Source: Chloroflexota bacterium (GTDB lineage Bacteria; Chloroflexota; Anaerolineae; Aggregatilineales; Phototrophicaceae). From it: DNA of 35,333 nucleotides. The notes beneath the pieces are model-generated. The model worked only from the letters and a program-made list of their open reading frames with translations. It searched no databases and was not told where the DNA came from. Each line of letters starts with the position of its first letter. Position 1 is the stretch's first letter. This document shows positions 1 through 8,892 of this stretch, piece by piece. The stretch spans positions 1-35,333 of the forward strand of contig VXLV01000010.1 in NCBI GenBank assembly GCA_009841405.1, in the 5' to 3' direction. A program made the position numbers and the translations under genes.

Positions 1-16
1 GGGGTGGGGGCATCGC

Positions 17-1807
17 TCAGAACCTTATTGAATAACGGTTGCGCAGAAGGATGGCGGCGGCGTTCAAAGTCAGCATCAGCGACAGCAAAACAATGATGGC
101 GGCCGCGGCGATGTCCGCGAATTGCGCTTGCGGGCGCGCCGTCCACTGGTAGATCTGGATTGGCAAGGCAGTGAATTGCGAGAAGGGACTGCTGGGGTCG
201 GTGACCAGGAAGGTCGCGGCGCCGACGACAATCAGCGGCGCCGTCTCCCCGACAGCGCGCGACGCGGACAGGATCGTGCCGGTCATGATGCCAGGCAGGG
301 CGGCGGGCAGCACCTGCCGCCAGATCGTCTGCCAGCGAGTAGCGCCCAATCCAAACGAGGCCTCGCGAATGGCGAATGGCACGGCGCGGATGGCTTCTTG
401 CGCGTTGATGACGATGATGGGCAGAATCAGCAGCGCGAGGGTCAAACCGGCGCTTACGAGCGTGCGGCCATTGGGCGAGAAGCTGTTGATGCGCGCCAGG
501 CTCTTCATCAGCTCGGTATAAGCTTCGTGGCTGATTGGCGCGTCCCGCGGCAGATCGAAACGGTAGTACTTGCCACGTCGTTCAATCGCGCGCTTATCGT
601 CGGCGCGCGAATCAATCGTATCGACATGGATATCGAGAGCCGCGGCCAGCGAGTTCGAGAGCTCAGCGACCTTTGAATTGCCGTGCATGGTCAAGCTTGG
701 CTTGCCGAAGTGCAGGAAGGCGTTGGCGATCCGCTCTGCAGTCGGCGCGTCGATGATGTCGGATTGGCTGGTAATGACGCCGTCGTTGATTGCGATGGCG
801 CCATCGAATGCGGGCGCGATCCGCTCTATCACAGACTCGACAGTCGGCGCGTCCAGGTTGTAGCCGAAGATCATGCCGCTGGTGAAGGGCGCCAGCGCGC
901 GCACGAATATCGCCAGACCCAGCATACCGTAGATGATCGAAGGCACGCCGGCCAGGTTGCGCACGTTGGTCTCGATCAGACGGCTGATGAAGCCGTGCCC
1001 CGCGTACTCCTCGAGGTAAATCGCCGCGCCGACGCCGACCGGCAACGAAACCAACGCGACCACCGCCATTAATCCCAGCGATCCGATCAGCGCCGTGCGC
1101 ACCCCCGCCAGCGCCGGCGTACTGGACATTGGGGACGTCAGGAAGTCGTTATCCAGCCAGCTGTGGAAGCGGATGATCTTTACCCGGGCCTCGCCGTGGT
1201 CGTGGCGTGTTTTGTAGGCTTCCAGGATCGGGCCTTCGATTTCCGCTTTGACGGCCTCGAAGTTGAAGAGCGCTTCGACGAGCGGGAAGCTGGCGATCAC
1301 TTGCTGCTCGACTACTTCTTCCAATACCAGATTGAGCAGCGTGCTGCGGTCGGCATAATCCGCCAATAGCGCCGCTTGCTGCCCCGGACTGATGCTCTTG
1401 AGCAGTTCGCCGGCGATTGCGGGGTCGACATTTGGGTCGGCCACGATCTCGGCCACGCTGGCTTTGGTGAAGCGCTTGGCGTCAACTTGGCTGATCGTAT
1501 CGCGGATGAGCACGCGCAATCGTCCGCCGACGTGGTCAGCCAGAATCTGCGCCAGCTCGTCCTTGCTCAGCTCGTCGAGTTGGCGGCCCTCGGTCAGGCT
1601 GGCGGGCTCGATGATATTGACCACGCCAATCGTGCCGAAGGCCTGATTGACGACGTTGAGGACGAGCGCGACCAGAGCCAGGACGGCGACGCCGATGGAG
1701 ATGTAGTTGAAGAGCTTGCCGAATCGTCCGCGCCGATGTCGCTGTTCAAGACGCCGGAGGAATTCCTTGTCGCCGGGCAGGTAGTGTTTTCCGCTGGCAG
1801 GTTGCAT
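17..1807 (-). CDS. pstA: Phosphate ABC transporter permease PstA with two large insertions
   Basis: Inner-membrane permease half of the high-affinity phosphate importer PstSCAB. The family core is clear. A membrane segment lies near residues 35-58, more follow from about 237, and the cytoplasmic EAA loop (EAIRAVP, REASFGLGATR) sits at about 471-491. The C-terminal half reads SRAVGETAPLI, as in PstA. At 596 residues it is about twice the usual 280-300. Two extra soluble stretches explain this, at about 60-235 and about 310-445, both in loops predicted to face outside. The first resembles in position the N-terminal extension (DUF3333) of some proteobacterial PstA; the second I do not recognise. 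The ATG lies directly beside the pstC stop, so the two are surely co-transcribed. A pstB would be expected beyond the left end. Confidence 0.93.
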   Translation of the reverse strand: MQPASGKHYLPGDKEFLRRLEQRHRRGRFGKLFNYISIGVAVLALVALVLNVVNQAFGTIGVVNIIEPASLTEGRQLDELSKDELAQILADHVGGRLRVLIRDTISQVDAKRFTKASVAEIVADPNVDPAIAGELLKSISPGQQAALLADYADRSTLLNLVLEEVVEQQVIASFPLVEALFNFEAVKAEIEGPILEAYKTRHDHGEARVKIIRFHSWLDNDFLTSPMSSTPALAGVRTALIGSLGLMAVVALVSLPVGVGAAIYLEEYAGHGFISRLIETNVRNLAGVPSIIYGMLGLAIFVRALAPFTSGMIFGYNLDAPTVESVIERIAPAFDGAIAINDGVITSQSDIIDAPTAERIANAFLHFGKPSLTMHGNSKVAELSNSLAAALDIHVDTIDSRADDKRAIERRGKYYRFDLPRDAPISHEAYTELMKSLARINSFSPNGRTLVSAGLTLALLILPIIVINAQEAIRAVPFAIREASFGLGATRWQTIWRQVLPAALPGIMTGTILSASRAVGETAPLIVVGAATFLVTDPSSPFSQFTALPIQIYQWTARPQAQFADIAAAAIIVLLSLMLTLNAAAILLRNRYSIRF

Positions 1808-3046
1808 TTAGTAGGCCTCCCGGTAGCGCGTGATGACGACGCGGCTGAGGGCGTTAAGGATGAAGGTCATCACAAAGAGTGTGAGGCCGATGGCGAAGAT
1901 GCTGTTGTAGTCGATGGAATCGTAACTCAGGTCGCCGCCACTTATGCGGGCGATATGCCCGGTCATGGTCTCGGCGGAGTCAAAGGGGCTGAAGCTCAAA
2001 TTGGGGCCGGCGCCGGCCGCGATGGCGACGATCATCGTTTCGCCGATGGCGCGCGACGCCGCCACGATGAATGCGGCCAGGATACCTGAAAGCGCCGCCG
2101 GCGCCACGACCTTGAGCACGGTCTCCAGCTTGGTCGCCCCCAAGCCGTAGGAGGCTTCGCGCAGGGCGTTGGGCACGGCGCGCAAGGCGTCTTCGCTCAT
2201 CGAGCTGACCAGCGGGGTGATTAAAATGCCGACCACGATGCCGGCCGAGCCGGTGTTGTAGATATTGACCACATCGGCGCCGAAGATGGCGCGCAGCAGC
2301 GGCGTCATAAATGTCAGCGCGAAGTAGCCGTAGACGACGGTCGGGATGCCGGCCAGGATCTCGAGTACTGGTTTCAGCGTAGCGCGAACGCGGTCGGATG
2401 CGTATTCGCTGAGATAGATGGCGGCGCCTAGGCCCAGTGGCAGCGCCACCAGCATGGCGATGGCGCTGGTCATCAGTGTGGCGTTAATGAGCGGCAGGAC
2501 GCCGAACTCGCCAATGGCCGGTATCCAGTTGGTGTTGCTGAAGAACTCGACGAGGGTGGGCCGGTCATTGTATTCGACGGCGATGCCGGCGCGGTGCGGC
2601 GTGATCATATGCTGGCCGCGGACGCCGCGCTTGACGGCGATGCGAGGCAGATAGCCGCCGCCTGTGCCAGTCGCCTCAATCTCTATGGTGTCGTTGTGAA
2701 ATTGCGTGACCTCCATCACCTCTTGTCCGATTCGGATTGCGCTGCCCGGCGCCAGCGATTCCAGCGCTTTGCCCGCTTCGACGGTAATGACGGTACTGTC
2801 TTCGTCGAGGTCGGTCAACAAGGCGCGGTTGGAATTCACCCATTGGTCGCGCGTGAAAAACGCAATTGATTCGTTGCCCAATACGAGAATGATGCCGAGC
2901 GTGGTGAAGAGTGAGAGAAGCCCGCAAGTGAACAAGCCGAACTCAATGGCTATTTCGTGTGGCCGCCTGCGCTTTTTCAGACCGTGCGAAAGCGACTTTC
3001 GCGGAGGCATTTGGCGCTTGGAGCGAGATCCGGAGAAGTTTGTCAT
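1808..3046 (-). CDS. pstC: Phosphate ABC transporter permease PstC with inserted beta-rich domain
   Basis: Second permease of the phosphate importer. After a first membrane segment come the family landmarks: [19 protein letters not shown], then [19 protein letters not shown], the EAA loop ([19 protein letters not shown]) and [18 protein letters not shown]. Between the first membrane segment and the NTNWIP motif lie about 90 extra residues of beta-type sequence containing [11 protein letters not shown] and a RGVRG...H..G pattern. The open frame extends to a TTG at 3082. I prefer the ATG at 3046 (412 aa), but an ATG at 3010 is also possible, since none has a strong ribosome binding site. It sits about 110 bp after pstS and abuts pstA. 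Confidence 0.92.
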   Translation of the reverse strand: MTNFSGSRSKRQMPPRKSLSHGLKKRRRPHEIAIEFGLFTCGLLSLFTTLGIILVLGNESIAFFTRDQWVNSNRALLTDLDEDSTVITVEAGKALESLAPGSAIRIGQEVMEVTQFHNDTIEIEATGTGGGYLPRIAVKRGVRGQHMITPHRAGIAVEYNDRPTLVEFFSNTNWIPAIGEFGVLPLINATLMTSAIAMLVALPLGLGAAIYLSEYASDRVRATLKPVLEILAGIPTVVYGYFALTFMTPLLRAIFGADVVNIYNTGSAGIVVGILITPLVSSMSEDALRAVPNALREASYGLGATKLETVLKVVAPAALSGILAAFIVAASRAIGETMIVAIAAGAGPNLSFSPFDSAETMTGHIARISGGDLSYDSIDYNSIFAIGLTLFVMTFILNALSRVVITRYREAY

Positions 3047-3155
3047 CAGATGCCAGGTCGCAGTCGAATGGCGGAGGCGCAAGGCAGGCCGATAGTGAAG
3101 GGAATTCGGTTGCCGAGCGAAGGACGCTTTATGCCGCTACAGTTCCTTTACGGTA

Positions 3156-4157
3156 TTATTCTGACGGCTCGTCTGCGGTCTCGTTCGGATCGGCCAGGTC
3201 CAGGGCTGCGCCGCCTATCGGCGCCAAGCCGTTGGCAATCCGCCAGTAGTCAATTGCTACCGAGAATGCGTAGGTCGAAGCCGGGAAGTAGCCCACGTCA
3301 ACGACTTCTTCGTTGACATGCGTCAGGTAGAAGTTGATGAAGGCGTTCACGTGCGGCTTCTCCGACATGATGCCGGCGTCGCTGTAGATGTAGAGCGGTC
3401 GCGCCAGCGGGTAGCTGCCGTCGGCGGTCGTCCGCTCGCTAGCTTCGATGCCGTCAATGCTGAGGATGATCAGGCTATCGCCGTTCGCCTCGTAGTAGGC
3501 ATAGCCAAAGAAGCCGATGGCGTAGGGGCTGCCTGAGATGCCTTGCGCCAGCACGTTGTCGTCCTCGGAAAGCTGCGGATTGGCGCCCAGGATCGGCGCT
3601 TCGGCTTTATCGAAGACTGCTTCGACGAAGTAATCGAAGGTGCCGCTGTCGGTGCCGGGGATGAAGCGCTGGATCGCTTGGTCGGGCCATTCGGCGCGGA
3701 CATCGGACCATGTGTCCGCGCTGCTGAAAATCAGCGCCAATTCGTCCATGGTGATATCGCTGACAAATTCGTTCTCGGCGGAAACGGTCACAGCCAAGGC
3801 GTCGGTTCCGATGCGGAATTCGATGGGGTCGCGGCCGGTTGTCGCGCAGGACTCGCGCTCGCTGTCCGTGATCGCGCGCGAGGCGTTGCTGATGTCGGTT
3901 TCGCCTTCGACGCAGAAGCGCTCAAAGCCGGCGCCCGAGCCGATGGACGCGATCGACGGCGCGCCGCCGCCGGCATCGGTCCAGAGCTCGGCCATGCGTT
4001 CGCTCAGCGGAAAGACGGTGGAACTGCCGGCAGTGATGATCGCGCCCTCGGGGTAATCCAGCGGGTCTAACTCCGGCAGTCCGTGGTCGTCAGCCAAGGT
4101 AATGGCGAGGACGGTTACGATGACTAGCAGAACTAGAGCAAGGCGTAGCTTGTGCAT
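3156..4157 (-). CDS. pstS: Phosphate-binding protein PstS
   Basis: Extracytoplasmic phosphate receptor that feeds PstCA. An N-terminal hydrophobic segment (residues 5-22) acts as signal peptide or anchor. There is no lipobox cysteine, which is unusual for a cell without an outer membrane if it must stay attached. Phosphate-binding motifs are visible: AGSSTVFPL at 43-51, GSGAGFERFC at 73-82, DISNASR at 88-94, and a later GTDSGTFDYF. The length of 333 aa is normal. It is the first gene of the pst operon. An AGGAG lies about 12 bases before the ATG, somewhat far. Expression is probably raised by phosphate starvation (inferred from the family). Confidence 0.94.
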   Translation of the reverse strand: MHKLRLALVLLVIVTVLAITLADDHGLPELDPLDYPEGAIITAGSSTVFPLSERMAELWTDAGGGAPSIASIGSGAGFERFCVEGETDISNASRAITDSERESCATTGRDPIEFRIGTDALAVTVSAENEFVSDITMDELALIFSSADTWSDVRAEWPDQAIQRFIPGTDSGTFDYFVEAVFDKAEAPILGANPQLSEDDNVLAQGISGSPYAIGFFGYAYYEANGDSLIILSIDGIEASERTTADGSYPLARPLYIYSDAGIMSEKPHVNAFINFYLTHVNEEVVDVGYFPASTYAFSVAIDYWRIANGLAPIGGAALDLADPNETADEPSE

Positions 4158-4256
4158 ATACCGCGAATTCTCCTAAAGACATGCATGACTTCTGGCCATG
4201 TCGGCTGCGCAACCGAGAGGAACTTTACTGGCGGATTGTTAACGCAGGCCCGGCGC

Positions 4257-4288
4257 AGTTTAATGGGGAGTTATGTTTCGATTAAACT
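4257..4288. promoter_or_regulatory. Perfect 8-bp inverted repeat between divergent pstS and dppB-like genes
   Basis: AGTTTAAT and ATTAAACT form perfect 8-bp arms separated by 16 bp. The element lies in the 277-bp divergent region, about 100 bp before the pstS start. It is AT-rich in a GC-rich surrounding and does not resemble a terminator. It could be an operator, possibly a Pho-type site for the pst operon; this is inference from position only. Confidence 0.4.
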
Positions 4289-4371
4289 CCTGACACCGCG
4301 CGATTGGCATTGAGAACAATCACTTTACATTGGCGGTGGGCGCGTAAAGGCGGTTCGGTCGGGCGCGCTGT

Positions 4372-4400
4372 TTGGCGATTTCGCCAACTGGCGCTAGAAT
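4372..4400 (+). promoter_or_regulatory. Sigma-70-type promoter for the dppBC-like operon
   Basis: TTGGCG and TAGAAT are separated by exactly 17 bp. The start of the permease gene follows 34 bp after the -10 box. The -35 region overlaps a small palindrome (TGGCGATTTCGCCA). Confidence 0.5.
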
Positions 4401-4434
4401 CAGTTCGCGACCATGTAATGCAGGTCTGCGGGAA

Positions 4435-5460
4435 ATGACGAAATACTTTGTGCGCCGCCTGCTGCAAGCGATACCGACGTTTTTCGGTGTTACGATACTG
4501 TCTTACCTCATCATCTTGTCCGCGCCGGGCGATCCGGTGGCGATGATCACCTGGGGGCCGGACATCAATACCGAGGCGAACGAGGCTATGCGCCGGCAGC
4601 TTGGTTTGGATCAGCCGCCGCTCGCGCAATATGTCTACTGGCTGATCGGCAATGACTGGACGCTTTTGGACTACGATGGCGACGGCCTTGGCGAGACGCG
4701 AGGCGACCGTTACGGCATCCTGCGCCTGGACTTCGGCAAGTCAATCAAGAACAAGCGCCCGGTTATGCAGCAGATCGCAAAGCGCGTTCCGGCGACGCTG
4801 CGCCTGGGCGTGGCGGCGCTCACTATCGGCTTTTTGATGGGCGTTGTACTAGGGGTGCTGGCGGCGGTTTTCCACCGCACCTGGGTTGATCAAGTCATTC
4901 GGATAATCTCGGTGGTGGGCAATGCCGTGCCGCAGTTCTGGTTAGGATTGCTGCTCATCATCATATTTGGCGTGCAGTTGGATCTGCTGCCGATCAGCGG
5001 CATGCAGAACATCACGCGCCGCGGCGGCTTCGATCTGGCGGATGCGCTGCGGCATATGATCCTGCCGGTATTTGTGCTCTCGCTGAACTGGATCGCCTTT
5101 CTCTCGCGCTTCACACGGACGCAAATTCTCGAAGTCTTGCAGCAGGATTACGTGCGCACAGCCTACGCAAAGGGGCTGAACGAACGGGTGATTTGGGTGC
5201 GGCACGCTTTGCGGAACGGCCTGCTGCCGGTGGCGACATTTCTGGGTCCCGCCATCGGCACGGTCTTGGCCGGCGCCGTTATCATCGAGCAGGTATTCGC
5301 CTGGCCGGGTATGGGCAAGCTGATCATTGACGCCGTTTTCGCTCGCGACTATCCAGTGGTGATGGGCTCGGTGGTCATCGCGTCGCTGATGTTCATCGTC
5401 GGCGTGCTGCTCTCGGACATTATGTACGTCATCCTGGACCCGCGCATTCGACTGGAGTAA
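4435..5460 (+). CDS. Dipeptide/oligopeptide ABC transporter permease (DppB/OppB type)
   Basis: Inner-membrane permease of a peptide-type (family 5 receptor) ABC importer. It begins MTKYFVRRLLQAIPTFFGV, typical of DppB N-termini. It has several hydrophobic segments and the EAA loop around DYVRTAYAKGLNERVIWVRH, and ends DPRIRLE. The frame is open from 4372, but the ATG at 4435 gives the canonical start (341 aa). The next permease gene begins 7 bases after its stop, so they form an operon. No ATPase genes (dppD/dppF) are nearby. A solute-binding protein of the right family is encoded 1.5 kb downstream on the other strand. The substrate cannot be read from sequence; peptides or other small solutes are possible. 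Confidence 0.92.
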   Translation: MTKYFVRRLLQAIPTFFGVTILSYLIILSAPGDPVAMITWGPDINTEANEAMRRQLGLDQPPLAQYVYWLIGNDWTLLDYDGDGLGETRGDRYGILRLDFGKSIKNKRPVMQQIAKRVPATLRLGVAALTIGFLMGVVLGVLAAVFHRTWVDQVIRIISVVGNAVPQFWLGLLLIIIFGVQLDLLPISGMQNITRRGGFDLADALRHMILPVFVLSLNWIAFLSRFTRTQILEVLQQDYVRTAYAKGLNERVIWVRHALRNGLLPVATFLGPAIGTVLAGAVIIEQVFAWPGMGKLIIDAVFARDYPVVMGSVVIASLMFIVGVLLSDIMYVILDPRIRLE

Positions 5461-5467
5461 GCCGCTG

Positions 5468-6382
5468 ATGGCGAGCGATTCCAAAGTTGCCGAGTTGGCC
5501 TCCGGCCTGTCGCAGCGGCCGTCGCGCTCGTTTTGGCGGGACGCGCTCGCCTTCATCGTGCGCGACCGGCTGACGATGTTCGCTATCTCGGTGCTGGTTG
5601 TCTTCACGCTGATTGCCGTCATCATGCCCATCGTCTTCGAACGGGTGCTGGACCTGGACGTGAACAATACCAGCATACCCAACCGCTTCAAGCAGCCCGG
5701 CGAAAGCGGCTATCCGCTAGGCACGGACCAGCTGGGCCGCGATCAGTTCCTGCGTCTGATCTATGGCGGGCGCGTGTCGCTGACCATCGCCTATCTGGCC
5801 AGCGTGATGACGGTCTTCATCGGCATTTCGCTGGGGCTGCTGGCGGGCTATTACGGCCGGCAAGTGGACGACCTGATCTCCTGGGCGGTCAACACGCTCA
5901 GCGCGATTCCGCCGCTATTTCTGCTATTGATTGCCTCGGCTGTCTGGGAGCCGTCGACCGAAGTGCTGGTGGTGGTGCTGGCGGCGCTGGGCTGGGTGGG
6001 GACGAGCCGGCTGGTCCGCGGCGAGGTGCTGTCGCTGAAGGAGCGCGATTATGTGCTGGCGGCGCGGGCGCTGGGCGCTTCGGACATTCGCATCCTTATC
6101 TCGCATATTTTGCCCAACGTCTTTTCGATTGTCATGGTGACGATGACCATCATCGCCGGCAACTTGATCCTGATCGAATCCGGCTTGAGTTACCTCGGCG
6201 TCGGCATCCAGCCGCCGACGCCGACCTGGGGCAATATGCTGACCGATTCGCGCAGTTACTTCGTCAGCGGCGTGCATCTGGTCTTCACGCCCGGCATCCT
6301 CATCATGATCACCGTGCTCTGCTTCTACCTGGTCGGCGATGGCCTGCGCGACGCCTTGGACCCGCGGCGGTATCAGCAGTAG
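5468..6382 (+). CDS. Dipeptide/oligopeptide ABC transporter permease (DppC/OppC type)
   Basis: Partner permease of the preceding gene, together forming the membrane channel. The N-terminus carries the family block with one membrane helix (about residues 33-53), followed by YPLGTDQLGRDQFLRLIYGGRVSL, the classic DppC signature. The EAA loop reads RDYVLAARALGASDIRILISHILPN. The C-terminal LVGDGLRDALDPR is typical. The length of 304 aa is normal. It starts 7 bp after the upstream stop and is probably translationally coupled. No ATPase gene follows; the next ORF is unrelated. Confidence 0.93.
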   Translation: MASDSKVAELASGLSQRPSRSFWRDALAFIVRDRLTMFAISVLVVFTLIAVIMPIVFERVLDLDVNNTSIPNRFKQPGESGYPLGTDQLGRDQFLRLIYGGRVSLTIAYLASVMTVFIGISLGLLAGYYGRQVDDLISWAVNTLSAIPPLFLLLIASAVWEPSTEVLVVVLAALGWVGTSRLVRGEVLSLKERDYVLAARALGASDIRILISHILPNVFSIVMVTMTIIAGNLILIESGLSYLGVGIQPPTPTWGNMLTDSRSYFVSGVHLVFTPGILIMITVLCFYLVGDGLRDALDPRRYQQ

Positions 6383-6445
6383 CGCTTGCCGCGCTCCGCG
6401 CGATGCTAAAATGCAGTCCACTAGGCGACGGGGGAAAGTGAAGCC

Positions 6446-6832
6446 GTGATCGTCAAAACAGCATGGCGCCACATAAAGCGCAGAGCTCTATTGAGGCGGT
6501 TTAAGTGCTTCGATATAAAATACCACGCTCAACATCTGGGCAAAGCCATGGCCGATGAGAACGGGGAAAACAATCGTCGCTATCATAACGAGAAACTCCG
6601 CGAAGGCATCCAGAAAGTCTGCGAAAAGCACAACATTAGCCATGACGATTTACAACTAATGGAAGCAGAGCTAAACCAATACATCAATAGATTGGTAAGT
6701 GAGGCTCACGATGAGCAGCAGCAGAAGCTCATGGTTCGCGAGTTCGTCGATACGCGAATTAAGGTCAAGCGGGCGGATAGCCAAGGCGTCATCGGCAACT
6801 CATCGGCAAGCGAGCCAGAGCCCGAGATCTGA
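6446..6832 (+). CDS. Hypothetical small protein
   Basis: A 128-aa protein that I do not recognise. The frame opens with a GTG preceded by GGGGGAAAG at good spacing, and a TGCTAAAAT resembling an extended -10 box lies upstream. An ATG at 6548 would give a 94-aa protein, MADENGENN onward. The body (residues 40-105) is strongly charged and predicted helical, and the tail is acidic (SEPEPEI). There are no membrane segments. Base composition is visibly more AT-rich than the transport genes, hinting at a different origin. It sits between the two halves of a transporter locus. Confidence 0.5.
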   Translation: MIVKTAWRHIKRRALLRRFKCFDIKYHAQHLGKAMADENGENNRRYHNEKLREGIQKVCEKHNISHDDLQLMEAELNQYINRLVSEAHDEQQQKLMVREFVDTRIKVKRADSQGVIGNSSASEPEPEI

Positions 6833-6867
6833 CGTCTGGTAAGTGGCACAGCAGCATAAGAGCGCAA

Positions 6868-6935
6868 GGGCGAGCCAAGGCTCGCCCCTACATGGATCTG
6901 TGGTGGGGCGGGCGAGCCAATGGCTCGCCCCTACA
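6868..6935. repeat. Two tandem copies of a dispersed GGGCGAGCC palindrome
   Basis: Copy one (6868-6892) is GGGCGAGCC-AA-GGCTCGCCC followed by CTACA. Copy two (6910-6935) is GGGCGAGCC-AAT-GGCTCGCCC followed by CTACA. Each can fold into a 9-bp hairpin. They lie between convergent genes, where they might act as transcript ends. Related copies occur elsewhere in this window near 12.3, 14.5, 21.9 and 34.05 kb. Confidence 0.8.
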
Positions 6936-6961
6936 TATTCTAACGGAGTGAGACTGAAGGC

Positions 6962-8626
6962 TTACCCGTCAATCGTCCACTTGTGGATGTCAGCGGTGTA
7001 ACCGTAGAACACCCAGAAGGGCGCCGGCTCGAAGCCGCCGACGCGGGCGTTAGCCGTCTGCCAGATATTGGGCACGAACGACCAGTCGTAGGCCAGGTCG
7101 TCGTGCGCGATACGCTGAATCTCGCGGTAGATTTCGCCGCGGGCGGCCGTGTCGCAGCCGGGGACTGCGCGCGCCTGGTCGATGAGCGCGTCGACTTCCG
7201 GGTTGACGTAGGACGCCAGGTTGTTGCCGCTGCCGGGCACGTCTTGCCGACTGTCGATCAGCGTCATGAAGTCGTTGGGGTCGGGCGCGCCGCCGGTGCC
7301 GCCGCTGTTGCTCATGGAGGTGGCGTCATACATTTGACCCAGATAGATGTCGCTGATGTAGTTGGCCCATTCCACTTTCTCCAGCGTGACGTCGAAGCCG
7401 ATGTCCTTGAGCTGGTCCTGCGCGACCAGCACGTGAGTCTCGAACATAAGCAGAATGTCGCTGTAGGAGATCAGGAATTCCAGGCGCTGCCCGTCTTTCT
7501 CGCGAATGCCATCGCCATCGGCATCGACCCAGCCGGCGTCTTCAAGCAGTTGCTTGGCGCCTTCGGGATCGTAGGGGTAGGGCGCCAGGTCATGGTTGTA
7601 AGCCCAGCCGATGGCCGGGTTGACCGCGCCGATCAGCCGCGTGCCGCCATCATCGCCGCCCATTGTCGCCAGCACATCGCTCTTGTTGTAGCCCATTGCC
7701 ACGGCTTTTCGCACGGCGGGATCGCTGAAAATCGGATGCGGCACTTGCTCAACCGGATTGCCGTCTTCGTCGTAGGCGGGCGAGGGGTGTTCCGGGTCGA
7801 CCCAATTCAGCGCGAAGAACTTGACCGACATCTGCGGGAAGATCTCCCACTGCAGGTTGCTGGTATCAGCAATTTGCGTGAACAGATCGCCGTGCAGGTA
7901 GGTATAGTCGACTTCCGCGGCCTGAATCGATTGCAGCGCCACCGCCTGTTCCTTGATGTTGCGGTTGATCAGGTAGGGAATGCCAACATCGCCGCCCCAC
8001 CAATCGGGATTGGCGTGATAGCTCTGGTAGGAGTCTGGCGCCCACTCATCCAGGATGTAGGGACCGCCGCTGATGCCGACCGGCTCCGTCGAGACCATGT
8101 TCGTCTCGAAGTCGCTGAAGTCGTCCGCGAAGAGATGCGACGGCAAGAAGCGGACGCCGCCCAACTGGCTGAATGCAGCGCAATCCAGCCCGGTCAGGAC
8201 GACTTCGTAGGTCTTGTCGTCCACGATGCGGACTTCCTCCACCGCTGACACCTCATTCTCCTGGATCGACGCCACGACGTCAGACTTAATGGCGTCAATC
8301 ACGAACTTGATGTCATGCGATGTGATCGGCATGCCGTCCGACCAATTGGCGTCGTCCTGAATGGTGAAGGTGTAGACCAAGCCGTCATCCGATATGTCCC
8401 AGTTGGTCAAGCCGGGAATCGGCGCCGAGGTGGCCGGGTCAATCTCGTAAGGCTTGGGCCAGAGCACGCTAAAGGCCTGGAATGACGCGCCATCGCTGCT
8501 CATCGCCGGGTTGAAGGTGCTGATGTTGCCGAAGCCGCGGATGACGATGGTTTCCGCGTCTTGCGCGACAGCCAGCGCGACGGTCAGCAATAGCAGCAAT
8601 ATAAGCAAAAACTTGAAGTATCTCAT
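6962..8626 (-). CDS. ABC transporter substrate-binding protein, family 5 (peptide/nickel type)
   Basis: Extracytoplasmic receptor of the DppA/OppA family (SBP_bac_5), 554 aa. Residues 1-21 form a signal peptide ending VALAVAQ; there is no lipobox cysteine. The mature part shows the family layout: WDISDDGLVYTFTIQDDANWSDG near the start, then RKAVAMGYNK and an AKQLLEDAGW block. AAGGAGAG lies just before the ATG, a strong ribosome binding site. It is transcribed towards the DppBC-like permeases and is the natural partner for them, although not in the same operon. The ligand is unknown. Confidence 0.92.
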   Translation of the reverse strand: MRYFKFLLILLLLLTVALAVAQDAETIVIRGFGNISTFNPAMSSDGASFQAFSVLWPKPYEIDPATSAPIPGLTNWDISDDGLVYTFTIQDDANWSDGMPITSHDIKFVIDAIKSDVVASIQENEVSAVEEVRIVDDKTYEVVLTGLDCAAFSQLGGVRFLPSHLFADDFSDFETNMVSTEPVGISGGPYILDEWAPDSYQSYHANPDWWGGDVGIPYLINRNIKEQAVALQSIQAAEVDYTYLHGDLFTQIADTSNLQWEIFPQMSVKFFALNWVDPEHPSPAYDEDGNPVEQVPHPIFSDPAVRKAVAMGYNKSDVLATMGGDDGGTRLIGAVNPAIGWAYNHDLAPYPYDPEGAKQLLEDAGWVDADGDGIREKDGQRLEFLISYSDILLMFETHVLVAQDQLKDIGFDVTLEKVEWANYISDIYLGQMYDATSMSNSGGTGGAPDPNDFMTLIDSRQDVPGSGNNLASYVNPEVDALIDQARAVPGCDTAARGEIYREIQRIAHDDLAYDWSFVPNIWQTANARVGGFEPAPFWVFYGYTADIHKWTIDG

Positions 8627-8841
8627 GGGACTCTCCTTGAACTTGTGAATGGAGCAACTTGCCAGAAAGCTGTTCGACCTCGGACTATAACACTTTTCGC
8701 GGGCGATTACGAAAATCGCTATGCGTCGGGTGTGACGAATATCGCGCGCGTTCGTCGAGCGGCGAAGTACTCAAAAAACTTTTGACCACCGAGGACACAG
8801 AAGTAGTTCCAGGAAGGTAATGTGAATTCAGGAATCGCCGC

Positions 8842-8892
8842 TTTTCTACCCCATCCCCGGCCCTTCCCCGAATCATCAGGGAAGGGTGACTC
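8842..8892. repeat. Dispersed CCCTTCCCC hairpin repeat, copy 1, in the SBP-recA intergenic region
   Basis: A run beginning TTTTCTACCCCATCCCC and ending GGGAAGGGTGACT is nearly repeated at 35117-35166. The C-rich and G-rich ends can pair (CCCTTCCC/GGGAAGGG). It lies in a gap of about 490 bp (8627-9120), which otherwise holds the promoter of the binding-protein gene (TATAGT at 8684-8689 on the minus strand) and the recA promoter. I see no gene there. Confidence 0.7.

Noticed and set aside
122..2089. Several plus-strand open frames across the pst genes
   Set aside because: They mirror the GC-rich codon pattern of pstA and pstC on the opposite strand and show no domain.
6868..6935. CRISPR-like tandem repeat
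   Set aside because: Only two palindromic units, and the same palindromes recur singly elsewhere; no regular spacers.
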